From IMG/VR virus record IMGVR_UViG_3300011114_000217, positions 1 through 28,266 of that record: DNA of 28,266 bases; one strand, written 5' to 3'. The stretch is from a virus. Positions 15,533-22,012 of this stretch are shown here, piece after piece. Each line of letters starts with the position of its first letter. Within the stretch, counting starts at the first letter, position 1. A model generated the notes under the pieces. That model made no database searches and was not told the DNA's origin. It saw only the letters and a list, made by a program, of their open reading frames with translations. A program made the translations under genes and the position numbers.

Positions 15533-15901
15533 TTATTTAATCTTAGTATATACTATTGTTCCGTTTCCGTCTCCAGTAATAACACATTTTAATGTATTTT
15601 TATCTATAAATGTATATGTGTTTTCAGTTACCCAATTATTAGGAATAAATATTGTTCTAATAAAAATGTAATCTTTTTCAACTCTTAATGTAATAACATC
15701 TACTGATCGACCTGAAGTACTACTTATTGACTGTGTTTGTAATCTGCCTAAAGAATCTTTCCAAAAAAATAATTCTGTACATTCTTGATCAGGTTTCCAA
15801 TAGCCAATTAAATCCTCAGTGTTAATTTTTTCTTTGCCAACTTGAGCGTTGACATTTAAACTAAACAATGCAACTGCAATAATTAAAAATGCTTTTTTCA
15901 T
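15533..15901 (-). CDS. Secreted lipocalin-like small protein (possible moron)
   Basis: 122 residues with a clear signal peptide: MKK, a hydrophobic core (AFLIIAVALFSL) and a probable cleavage after VNA before QVGKEK, the N-A-Q type common in Bacteroidota. The mature part (~102 residues) starts with a G-x-W motif (LIGYWKPDQECTELFFWKDS) and continues as alternating strands, as in small lipocalin-like barrels. It lacks an SP tag and looks host-derived. Exported proteins in late phage operons often alter the envelope, for example to block superinfection, but that role is speculative here. A perfect all-AT hairpin (15907-15934) lies in its leader. Only one Cys is present. Confidence 0.6.
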   Translation of the reverse strand: MKKAFLIIAVALFSLNVNAQVGKEKINTEDLIGYWKPDQECTELFFWKDSLGRLQTQSISSTSGRSVDVITLRVEKDYIFIRTIFIPNNWVTENTYTFIDKNTLKCVITGDGNGTIVYTKIK

Positions 15902-15951
15902 AATTAAATAATATTAGATTTATATAATATTATTATTACGCGCATTATGTA

Positions 15952-16281
15952 TTATTTAACTTTCTTTCCTTGCTTAGCGTAAGCTTCTTGCTCCCACGGT
16001 AAGTTTTTTGCGCCCTCTTGCATAGAGGCTCTAGGATATTTTTTTCCTTTCCAGATTACATGTGTGTCAGTATAATCTAAATCGCCACGTTTCATCTGAT
16101 CAATATGAACCATCTCATGTTCTATTGTCTTATTTTTTTTTAATTCTAACGGAGATATATTCTTATTTACTAATATGGTCCCATTTGATTGAGCCATACC
16201 CAAAACATTATCATCCATGTCCGTACTATAAATAGGTGTATTGTGCGCTTCGTAAGGCGCTCCTTTCATTATAAATGCCAT
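15952..16281 (-). CDS. Small zinc metallopeptidase-like protein (HEMVH) with virion-tag-like start
   Basis: 109 residues. His55-Glu56-Met-Val-His59 (HEMVH) is a zinc-binding HExxH helix, and Glu97 or Glu99 in LPWEQEAY about 40 residues later is a good third ligand, so a gluzincin-type site is complete. The body contains YSTDMDDNVLGMAQSNGTIL and GKKYPRASMQEGAKNLPWEQ. The opening MAFIMKGAPYEAHNTP resembles the MAF-x-x-K tags of other genes here, with A-P in place of S-P. It could be a virion-borne peptidase (cell-wall entry, or processing of structural proteins) or act on host proteins. A hairpin separates it from the preceding 89-residue gene. Peptidase family not assigned. Confidence 0.65.
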   Translation of the reverse strand: MAFIMKGAPYEAHNTPIYSTDMDDNVLGMAQSNGTILVNKNISPLELKKNKTIEHEMVHIDQMKRGDLDYTDTHVIWKGKKYPRASMQEGAKNLPWEQEAYAKQGKKVK

Positions 16282-16300
16282 TTGTATACGGTTTAAATTA

Positions 16301-16337
16301 TTAAATTCCCCTATAAATTACTCTATAGGGGATTTAA
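16301..16337 (-). terminator. Strong intergenic hairpin after the 89-residue gene
   Basis: CCCCTATA (16308-16315) pairs with TATAGGGG (16324-16331) around an 8-base loop. The stem is extended by TTAAAT/ATTTAA past a single bulged T, making about 14 bp in all. It starts nine bases past the stop of the 89-residue gene and precedes the metallopeptidase gene. No clear U-run follows in the minus-strand transcript, so terminator or mRNA-stabiliser are both possible. Confidence 0.5.
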
Positions 16338-16345
16338 AATTAATA

Positions 16346-16615
16346 TTACGATACTACCGCAGCAGTAACTGTTACTCCAGCAGGTAAATTTACTGGTGTT
16401 AAAATTGGACCAGATGGGCTTACAATAGCAGAAAGTACTGCGTTATAAAAACTAGTTGTTGTAGCTCCAGCAACTGTTAAGGTAAGAATCTTTGTTCCTA
16501 AATAAAGCACTACTGAAGTTGCGCTTACATAAGCTACATGCGTTATAGCGTTTACGTTTAATTGTAATGTTGGTGTACCAGTAATGGTGGTTGCAATAGA
16601 AATAAAATTTGCCAT
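16346..16615 (-). CDS. Small beta-rich protein, probable abundant virion (decoration-type) protein
   Basis: 89 residues, rich in Thr, Val, Ala and Ser with alternating strands: FISIATTITGTPTLQLNVNA, VVLYLGTKILTLTVAGATTT, a short helix (SFYNAVLSAIVSP) and PVNLPAGVTVTAAVVS. No Cys and no charged patches. Its leader (16616-16650) is a purine- and C-only stretch (AACAAACACAAACAAAAAAC), likely unstructured, and a strong hairpin follows the stop, so it looks like a separately regulated, highly expressed unit. A capsid decoration or tail-associated protein fits, but no family is recognised with certainty. Confidence 0.6.
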   Translation of the reverse strand: MANFISIATTITGTPTLQLNVNAITHVAYVSATSVVLYLGTKILTLTVAGATTTSFYNAVLSAIVSPSGPILTPVNLPAGVTVTAAVVS

Positions 16616-16670
16616 GTTTTTTGTTTTTTGTTTGTGTTTGTTTATTTACGTATATAAAGAATGTTAATCA

Positions 16671-16901
16671 CTAACATTTTTTCATTTTAGCAGGAGCTGA
16701 TTTAGTTCCTGTAGGTTTTGGCGATGCGGTTGCCCCCTTATTCATTGTTTGTTTCATTGGAGGTTTAACTTTTCCATATTCTTTTTTCATTTCTGCTTTT
16801 GATTCGCCTTTTTCATGCTTCATCATTGCTTTCTTAGAAGGATACGTTTCTCCTGTTGCTTTTTCTTTAACTACTTTCTTTTTTAATACTGGTGATTTCA
16901 T
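16671..16901 (-). CDS. Small very basic protein starting MKSPVLKKK
   Basis: 76 residues, about one third Lys. It opens with an SP tag (Ser3-Pro4) and continues with GETYPSKKAMMKHEKGESKA, then a proline/alanine-rich tail ending KSAPAKMKKC. Likely disordered, with strong positive charge suited to contact with DNA or RNA. Its C-terminal PAKMKKC resembles the basic end of the 335-residue tagged protein (PIKMKKY), a second sign of a shared design. The stop codon lies inside a 7-bp hairpin (16660-16678). Function unknown. Confidence 0.55.
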   Translation of the reverse strand: MKSPVLKKKVVKEKATGETYPSKKAMMKHEKGESKAEMKKEYGKVKPPMKQTMNKGATASPKPTGTKSAPAKMKKC

Positions 16902-16915
16902 AATATGATTTTTAT

Positions 16916-17491
16916 TTAATAAGGTTTTGTAAAAGTATTTTTTTTCTTTAATATATTTCCAAATAATTTTTTTGAAGCTGTTCCAGCTGGATCAAAAGCT
17001 TCTTGCCAAGATTTACCAATTTCTTCTTTACTAGGCGTTTCTGTTACTATTTTAGAATTAACATTTACAGGATTTTTTTTAACACCAACATCAGATTTTA
17101 AAGTTGGTTTTTCAATCTCATTATAAGTTTCAATTCTAGCGTTAGTTTTTGCTAATCTTTTATCAACATTTGCTGCTCTATTTGTAAGCCTTGTACTTGT
17201 ATCATAATCAGCTTTAGAGGCCCTATCTTTTAAGTCTTTAGATTTATTTTCTAATCTAGCTTGCTTTTTAAGATCTGAAGCATTGTCATCAGCAGCTGTT
17301 CTACTACCTAATGCAGCTCCAACTACTTTTCCAAAACCAGCAATAGATTCTGCAATGCCACCATCGTCATAAAGAGCATTTGGATTATATCCGCCACTTT
17401 CATAAACACCGCCTTCTCCCCCTTGATCTACCATACTTCTTTGAAGATGGAAAGGAGAACTACTATTTTTTTTAATTAGTCCTAAAGACAT
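16916..17491 (-). CDS. SP-tagged helical/disordered protein of unknown function
   Basis: 191 residues. It opens MSLGLIKKNSSSPFHLQRSM, an SP tag at Ser12-Pro13. A Gly/Tyr/Asn-rich segment follows (GGVYESGGYNPNALYDDGG), a short hydrophobic helix (SIAGFGKVVGAALG), then a long charged helix (about 65-130, with KDLKDRASKADYDTSTRLTN) and a basic C-terminus (NILKKKNTFTKPY). The short hydrophobic helix could touch membrane or pack in an assembly. It starts four bases after the 72-residue gene... on the upstream side, in a tight operon of similar tagged proteins. No enzymatic motif; probable virion-associated protein. Confidence 0.55.
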   Translation of the reverse strand: MSLGLIKKNSSSPFHLQRSMVDQGGEGGVYESGGYNPNALYDDGGIAESIAGFGKVVGAALGSRTAADDNASDLKKQARLENKSKDLKDRASKADYDTSTRLTNRAANVDKRLAKTNARIETYNEIEKPTLKSDVGVKKNPVNVNSKIVTETPSKEEIGKSWQEAFDPAGTASKKLFGNILKKKNTFTKPY

Positions 17492-17495
17492 ATTA

Positions 17496-17714
17496 TTAAA
17501 ATTTAGGTTTAGCTCTTTGCGTTATTGGTGCGCCGTTGTAATGCGGTTTTATATTGTTAAATATCATTCCATCTTTTCCAGCGCTATCACCTTTACCTTT
17601 AGGCAATGCGGTAGTATCAAACGGCCCATTCCATAGAGCATTTGCTCCAACCCCTGCTAAAGCAGCTTCTTTATCGTCCCTAGTCATAGGGTGTTTTCTA
17701 ACGTCTAAGTTCAT
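17496..17714 (-). CDS. Small conserved protein of unknown function (ALWNGPFD motif)
   Basis: 72 residues. It contains RKHPMTRDDKEAALAGVGAN, ALWNGPFDTTALPKGKGDSA and a basic C-terminus ending RAKPKF. No signal peptide, membrane segment or enzyme motif. It sits between two SP-tagged genes with gaps of two and four bases, so it is translated with them and is likely part of the same set, although its own N-terminus has H-P-M rather than S-P. Function not recognised. Confidence 0.5.
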   Translation of the reverse strand: MNLDVRKHPMTRDDKEAALAGVGANALWNGPFDTTALPKGKGDSAGKDGMIFNNIKPHYNGAPITQRAKPKF

Positions 17715-17716
17715 AA

Positions 17717-18571
17717 TTATTGATTTATATCGTAAATAGGTGTTGTTGGTACTTGCACTCCAAGCGGTGGTGGTATAGGCATTCCTGTGTTTACTGGCGC
17801 AGGTGCATTTGGATTTGTATTCATTGTAGGATCAATTTGATTACCTGTCAATGGATCTACCATTTGCATAAAAGGAGAATTAGGCACAGCCTTCCCCATC
17901 ATTTTTTCTATTGTTCCCGAATTGCTAAAAGCTTTAGGGCTAATTTTGTTATATTCCATTTGTTCTTTTTTTAATTGTGGAAACGGCGAGTTCATATTAT
18001 TTGGATCTACCATTATAGGACCAGCAGGATCACTAAACATTTGTCCTCCATTTGTTCTGTCATAAATATTAGTATTATGCGAATCTACTCTTCTTAATCC
18101 TCTGCCGTGCGTCCCTTGCATTACTGATTGAGGTCCGCCGTTAATTGTATTGGTTGGCACTGCCCCAAACCAATTTTGCCCTTTATTTGTTGATCTATTA
18201 CGCGTAACTGTTCCTGAGCTAGTTGCATTCCTAGTTGATGATACTGGCATTGCTGCTGCAGTTGCTGCTGCGGTCGCCGTTGCTGCCGCTGCTTGTTGGC
18301 CTTGTGTAATCCAACTATTTGGCCCAAAATCCTGTGTTGCATTGCTTGCTGGTTCTGGACTATTATAATATCCTGGTAATTGATTTGCATTTAAAGTTGG
18401 AGTAGTATTTACAGCACCTGCTAATCCCGCTGCCGCTGCTGCACCTGCTGGAGTATTACTATAAGCAATTTGAGCCGCTGTCATTGGAGGCGGTATAATA
18501 TTGCCTGCAATCGAACCAAATAAACTTGATGCGTTTTGTTGTAAAGGACTACTTCTTTGTTTAAAACTCAT
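17717..18571 (-). CDS. SP-tagged Pro/Ala/Asn-rich disordered protein, probable virion component
   Basis: 284 residues. It opens MSFKQRSSPLQQNASSLFGS (tag at Ser8-Pro9). A hydrophobic Ala/Gly/Pro stretch follows, then an alanine-rich run (QQAAAATATAAATAAAMP, about 92-110), an Asn/Gly/Arg middle and a proline-rich end (VNTGMPIPPPLGVQVPTTPI). Further SP repeats occur inside (NSPFPQLKK, ISPKAF, NSPFMQ), so the motif is iterated. The start overlaps the end of the winged-helix gene by 11 bases. Composition points to an extended structural or cargo protein rather than an enzyme. Confidence 0.55.
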   Translation of the reverse strand: MSFKQRSSPLQQNASSLFGSIAGNIIPPPMTAAQIAYSNTPAGAAAAAGLAGAVNTTPTLNANQLPGYYNSPEPASNATQDFGPNSWITQGQQAAAATATAAATAAAMPVSSTRNATSSGTVTRNRSTNKGQNWFGAVPTNTINGGPQSVMQGTHGRGLRRVDSHNTNIYDRTNGGQMFSDPAGPIMVDPNNMNSPFPQLKKEQMEYNKISPKAFSNSGTIEKMMGKAVPNSPFMQMVDPLTGNQIDPTMNTNPNAPAPVNTGMPIPPPLGVQVPTTPIYDINQ

Positions 18572-19013
18572 TATTTCGTGTTTTATCTTTATTTGTATTT
18601 TCTATAGCGGTTATCATTACTGTATCCATATATGTTTTACCGCTCATTATAGAATTTCTGTGACTTGTTGGTATATCTTCTTTACCTAACATTATACGAT
18701 ACATTTTGCTTATCAGTTGTTTACACTTGAATGAAACTTTATATATATTATATTTTTGAGTTGTGTGGTTATGATTTCTCCATACTACAATCCAACCCTC
18801 TTTCAATAAATTGTTCCAGCGTTTATTATCCCAACTATATGCGTAAGTACCTATTTTATAATCTTGTTTAGTAAAGAATTCCATGCAATCAAAATAGATT
18901 AGGAGTTCTAAATCGGCATCGGTTAAATTGTTATTCCTGCATGCCCATCTCCTTATTATTCTATAATGTTTTAGCAATCCTATTTCTTTAATATCACTAG
19001 CCTCCAGTCTCAT
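18561..19013 (-). CDS. Winged-helix (MarR-like) DNA-binding protein, candidate late regulator
   Basis: 150 residues. Residues ~15-110 fit a winged helix: LLKHYRIIRRWACRNNNLTD, a helix pair (ADLELLIYFDCMEFFTKQDY), a recognition-like helix (SWDNKRWNNLLKEGWIVVWR) and a wing (NHNHTTQKYNIYKVSFKCKQ), then a dimerisation-like helix (LISKMYRIMLGKED). The tail includes IPTSHRNSIMSGKTYMDTVM. I recall this as a common marine phage family without a proven role. It forms a TAATG overlap with groES, so it is made with the chaperonin. It could control late genes, possibly through the paired dyads at the right end, but this is inference. Confidence 0.6.
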   Translation of the reverse strand: MRLEASDIKEIGLLKHYRIIRRWACRNNNLTDADLELLIYFDCMEFFTKQDYKIGTYAYSWDNKRWNNLLKEGWIVVWRNHNHTTQKYNIYKVSFKCKQLISKMYRIMLGKEDIPTSHRNSIMSGKTYMDTVMITAIENTNKDKTRNNEF

Positions 19014-19273
19014 TATAAAACAACAACTACATCTTGAATTTTTATAACAAAATATGATTCTTTATCTAATTCTATTTTGTGACCAGCGTGTCTATCGTAA
19101 AAAATCAAATCATTTGGTTTAACCCCAACAACTTCATCCCCTACTGACATTACTTGCGCCTCCACATATCTAATATCTTCTCTTTGATTCTCAGCAAGTA
19201 GCAATCCTCCTTTTGTTGAGGTTGTACCTTCTTTTACTTTTTGTATAATTAAATTCCTACCTATTGCTTTCAT
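19013..19273 (-). CDS. groES: Co-chaperonin GroES
   Basis: 86 residues, slightly shorter than the ~97 of bacterial GroES. It keeps the start AIGRNLIIQKVKEG, a mobile loop (about 14-28) with the hydrophobic tripeptide as Leu24-Leu25-Leu26 after Gly22-Gly23 (GGIVL in Escherichia coli), the barrel core QVMSVGDEVVGVKPNDLIFY and the final strand YFVIKIQDVVVVL. It would cap the GroEL ring. The start forms a TAATG overlap with the end of groEL and its own stop overlaps the winged-helix gene, so the three are coupled. The order groEL then groES is the reverse of the usual bacterial groES-groEL operon. Confidence 0.88.
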   Translation of the reverse strand: MKAIGRNLIIQKVKEGTTSTKGGLLLAENQREDIRYVEAQVMSVGDEVVGVKPNDLIFYDRHAGHKIELDKESYFVIKIQDVVVVL

Positions 19274-20817
19274 TATGCTCTCAAGTTATTGATTACACAA
19301 TCGGTTGACAATATTGTTGTAGCAACAGATGCTGCGTTTCTTAATGCGCTTTTAGTAACTAACAAAGGATCAATTATACCGGCTTTAATCATATCAACAG
19401 TTTCGCCGGTTATAACATTAAGCCCATACCCAACCTTTGATATTATTTCTATTGGAGCATTTTCAATTCCTGCATTATCTAATATAGTTTTAAAAGGTGC
19501 TCTTATTGAATCTAATAATATTTCTTCTCCAACAGAGAATGTATCTATATTATGTGAAGCGTTTAGTAAAGCAATTCCTCCTCCTGGTACAATACCTTCT
19601 TTGATTGCTGCTTTAGTTGCACATATTGCATCTTCAATTCTATCTGCTTTTTCTTTTAATTCTATTTCAGAATTTGCACCCACTTTAACTATAGCAATTT
19701 TAGCTGTTAAACGAGCTAATCTTTTTTCTAGTTTTATAACAGTGTAATTTGGATTGTTTTCTAATAAAGCCTTTTTAATGTCATTTATTATTTCCAATAT
19801 ATCTGCAGGTGTTTCTCCCACATGAAGCACTGTTTCTTCATGACTAGTAATACTCTTAATACAATTTCCTAAATGCTCAGGTTGTATTAAATCTAAATCA
19901 TCTCCTAAATCTTCGTTTATAACAGTTGCCCCTGTTAATAAAGCTAAATCATCTAAAATTTCTTTTCTATTGATTCCAAAAGTAGGAGCATTGATAACAT
20001 TAACTTTTATATTGCCTTTAGATCTATTCATTGCTAAGGCAGATAATACGCCTTGCTCTAAATCTCCTATAATAAGTAATGACTTTTTGTTTTTTATAAC
20101 ATACTCTAATACAGTCTGTATTTGTCGTATGCTCTCAACAGGTGATTCAATTAGTAATACCAAAGGATTATCTAACTCTGCTGTTTTATTTTTTTGATTA
20201 GTTATAAAATGAGAATTTGTTAATCCCATGTTACATTGCACGCCCTCAACAACTTGTAGGCTGCACTCCGGATCTGAAGACGTTTCCATCATTACAATTC
20301 CAGTATTCCCTACCGATCTAAATGCGTCTCCAACTAACTTGCCTAGTTCAGGGTCGTTATTAGTGGATATTGTAGCTATCTGATCTAGCATTGCATCATC
20401 TACTTTTATAGAAAGATTATCTAAATATTCTATAACATTTTCAACAGCCTTATTTATGCCTTCTTTTAATTTTCTAGCATTTACATTTTCTAAAGCATAA
20501 GCATTTTTTAAAATAGAATGAGCTAATACTGTAGCGGTTGTAGTTCCATCACCTGCTTCTCTTACTGTTTTTCTAGCAGCTTCTTTTAATAAAGTTGCTC
20601 CCATGTTTTCTACCGGATCTAATAATATAATTGAATCCGCAACAGTAACACCGTCTTTTGTTATAACTGGTTTTCCAGTAGAGTCTTCTAAAAGAACACA
20701 TTTGCCACTGGCCCCTAATGTGGAACTAACAGCTTTAGTTAATTTTTCTATTCCAGCAAATACTTTATCACTAGCTTCTTTTCCAAAGCTTAGATTTTTG
20801 ACTATAGCTTCTGACAT
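19273..20817 (-). CDS. groEL: Chaperonin GroEL
   Basis: 514 residues (bacterial GroEL ~545), full-length across equatorial, intermediate and apical domains. ATP-site residues are intact: Asp55 in TKDGV, Asp90 in GDGTTTATV, Asp396 in RIEDA, the GGG at 412-414, and Asp483 in GIIDP. The apical substrate/GroES groove differs from E. coli by alignment: Tyr199 to Leu199, Tyr203 to His203, Leu234 to Gln234, Val263-Val264 to Ala262-Met263; Phe204, Leu237 and Leu259 are kept. The flexible Gly-Gly-Met tail is absent (ends TDCVINNLRA). It probably folds phage proteins such as the capsid protein. It lies after the lysis genes and is coupled to groES by TAATG. Virus-encoded GroEL is known from virioplankton and some jumbo phages. 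Confidence 0.92.
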   Translation of the reverse strand: MSEAIVKNLSFGKEASDKVFAGIEKLTKAVSSTLGASGKCVLLEDSTGKPVITKDGVTVADSIILLDPVENMGATLLKEAARKTVREAGDGTTTATVLAHSILKNAYALENVNARKLKEGINKAVENVIEYLDNLSIKVDDAMLDQIATISTNNDPELGKLVGDAFRSVGNTGIVMMETSSDPECSLQVVEGVQCNMGLTNSHFITNQKNKTAELDNPLVLLIESPVESIRQIQTVLEYVIKNKKSLLIIGDLEQGVLSALAMNRSKGNIKVNVINAPTFGINRKEILDDLALLTGATVINEDLGDDLDLIQPEHLGNCIKSITSHEETVLHVGETPADILEIINDIKKALLENNPNYTVIKLEKRLARLTAKIAIVKVGANSEIELKEKADRIEDAICATKAAIKEGIVPGGGIALLNASHNIDTFSVGEEILLDSIRAPFKTILDNAGIENAPIEIISKVGYGLNVITGETVDMIKAGIIDPLLVTKSALRNAASVATTILSTDCVINNLRA

Positions 20818-20876
20818 AATTTTATTTGATTAAATTTGATATAATTTATATATTACTTGTTTTTTACATTTTTTAC

Positions 20877-21008
20877 CTAACCTTGACCTCTGTATTTCTT
20901 TTTATAAAGTTTAGAGGTTTTAATTTTAGATGTTTTAGTTTTAGCGTGGACCCCAGGTCTTGAGATATCTTTTACAACCCTATTAACAACCGCCGTTTGT
21001 TTTGCCAT
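20877..21008 (-). CDS. 43-residue basic protein (KTKTSKIKTSK...YRGQG)
   Basis: A short minus-strand frame starts ATG at 21006-21008 and stops TAG at 20877-20879. The product begins MAKQTAVVNRVVKDISRPGV, then HAKTKTSKIKTSKLYKKKYR and GQG. I recognise the H-A-K-T-K-x-S-K ... Y-K-K-x-Y-x-G-Q-G pattern as a very widespread small protein of large marine phages, function unknown. It overlaps the spanin candidate's end by 37 bases and is the last gene before groEL, 59 bases upstream. Strong positive charge suggests nucleic acid or ribosome contact; this is a guess. Confidence 0.65.
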   Translation of the reverse strand: MAKQTAVVNRVVKDISRPGVHAKTKTSKIKTSKLYKKKYRGQG

Positions 21009-21460
21009 AATAAATATAATATTAATATTAATAAAAGTAACCAGATAATCCACCAATAATTTGCTTTTTTATCTATAGTCTTATTTTTAGTAGAAATTGT
21101 TTCTGTTTTATTTACTTTAGCAATTGCTACAGAGTCCGTATGCTTATTATTAGACTCTGTTTTGTTATTTGTATATAAAGTATTAACTTTATTTTTTTTT
21201 ATCTTTAAAACAACGTTTTTGTAAACCTTACCTTCTACAACAATTTCTTTACATGTATCAATTGGCGTAATTGTTATCTCGCTATTATCGATTGTTGTTA
21301 TTATATTAGTAGAATCTGTTTTCTGCTTTGTTTCTATTGTTGTAACTAAAACTTTTGTTTCAGCAATACTGTCTTTTTTTATATTAAGTTTATCTACTTG
21401 TACATGCCTACTTGCACATGATGTTAATATAATTAAAAATAATAATATAATTTTTTTCAT
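20972..21460 (-). CDS. Candidate unimolecular spanin (lipoprotein with C-terminal membrane span)
   Basis: 162 residues. The N-terminus is a lipoprotein signal (MKKIILLFLIILTSCASR, lipobox LTSC with Cys15). The middle (about 20-130) is a hydrophilic Thr/Lys/Asn-rich beta-type segment, and the C-terminus has one strong membrane helix (about 134-152, WWIIWLLLLILILYLLW) followed by basic residues (QNKRRLL). An outer-membrane lipid anchor and an inner-membrane helix on one chain is the defining layout of unimolecular spanins (T1 gp11 type), which fuse the two membranes in the last step of lysis. It is coupled by TAATG to the peptidoglycan-enzyme gene. Sequence identity is not expected in this class, so topology and context carry the call. 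Confidence 0.7.
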   Translation of the reverse strand: MKKIILLFLIILTSCASRHVQVDKLNIKKDSIAETKVLVTTIETKQKTDSTNIITTIDNSEITITPIDTCKEIVVEGKVYKNVVLKIKKNKVNTLYTNNKTESNNKHTDSVAIAKVNKTETISTKNKTIDKKANYWWIIWLLLLILILYLLWQNKRRLLIGL

Positions 21461-21846
21461 TATGATAATATAGTTATTGTTATATATTCTGCCGCCTGCA
21501 TTTTTTTAAATAATTTTTCAAAGGCTTTTCTTGATTGTCCTATATAGTTTTTATTTCTTGATTGCCCGACCAATATGCACCCTTCAGTATCGTGATTTGA
21601 ATTACCACTATGTATGCGCACTCCTTCAAAGTTAGGCACATCTAATAATAAAGGCAATAATCTTTTAAACCTATTAGACTCATTGATTATCACTTTATAT
21701 GTCCCCTTAGGTATTGCGGTTTCTCCTTTAATTTTTACTGCTCTTTCTGTGTCTTCTAATGTATAACATTGGAATAACCCATCAATTGACAATTCTCCTA
21801 TTGTAGACGTATCAGTCTTGTGTAGTCTCTTTACTGTTATCTGCAT
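21460..21846 (-). CDS. DUF5675 protein, YkuD-like peptidoglycan enzyme (candidate endolysin)
   Basis: 128 residues. Blocks in order: STIGELSIDGLFQCYTLEDT, IKGETAIPKGTYKVIINESN, FEGVRIHSGNSNHDTEGCIL and KAFEKLFKKMQAAEYITITI. This is the DUF5675 family as I recall it. His79 and Cys90 in I-H-S-G-N-x5-T-E-G-C parallel the catalytic His and Cys of L,D-transpeptidases (H-G-T ... S-H-G-C-x-R), so an L,D-transpeptidase/peptidase-type reaction on peptidoglycan is plausible. No signal peptide, as for a holin-dependent enzyme. It lies between two membrane-protein genes and the spanin candidate, starting 35 bases inside the 66-residue gene. The lytic role is inferred from context. Confidence 0.7.
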   Translation of the reverse strand: MQITVKRLHKTDTSTIGELSIDGLFQCYTLEDTERAVKIKGETAIPKGTYKVIINESNRFKRLLPLLLDVPNFEGVRIHSGNSNHDTEGCILVGQSRNKNYIGQSRKAFEKLFKKMQAAEYITITILS

Positions 21847-22012
21847 TTTTATTTCCTTTTATTTTAATTAATACCCAATCTGATATTTTCATTGATGTAT
21901 ATATTATTGATATTAACAATAATAGTATTTTTAGACTTGCTTCCAAATTTGTAAGACTCATTATAAGGGTTAGAGCGTTTAAAGAATAAACACGAATACT
22001 ACATTGATCCAT
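21812..22012 (-). CDS. Small membrane protein in the lysis cassette (second holin or antiholin candidate)
   Basis: 66 residues. The ATG at 22010-22012 shares a base with the stop of the holin candidate (TAATG), which fixes the start. A hydrophobic stretch spans about 10-45 (NALTLIMSLTN, then SLKILLLLISIIYTSM), giving one or two membrane spans. It is followed by a charged C-terminus (KIKGNKNADNSKETTQD). The C-terminus overlaps the DUF5675 gene by 35 bases. A partner of the upstream holin candidate is likely from position; holin, antiholin or unrelated membrane protein cannot be told apart by sequence. Confidence 0.5.
   Translation of the reverse strand: MDQCSIRVYSLNALTLIMSLTNLEASLKILLLLISIIYTSMKISDWVLIKIKGNKNADNSKETTQD

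Noticed and set aside
15907-15934. Perfect 10-bp all-AT inverted repeat as a terminator
   Set aside because: An A/T-only stem is weak and expected by chance in such AT-rich spacers; it is mentioned only with the neighbouring gene.
18121-18390. A Gln-rich minus-strand frame inside the tagged 284-residue gene
   Set aside because: Its Gln runs are the shifted read of alanine codons (GCA repeats) in the real frame; no leader or family match.
19289-20833. Several plus-strand frames opposite groEL
   Set aside because: They are antisense reads of a strongly conserved GroEL gene.
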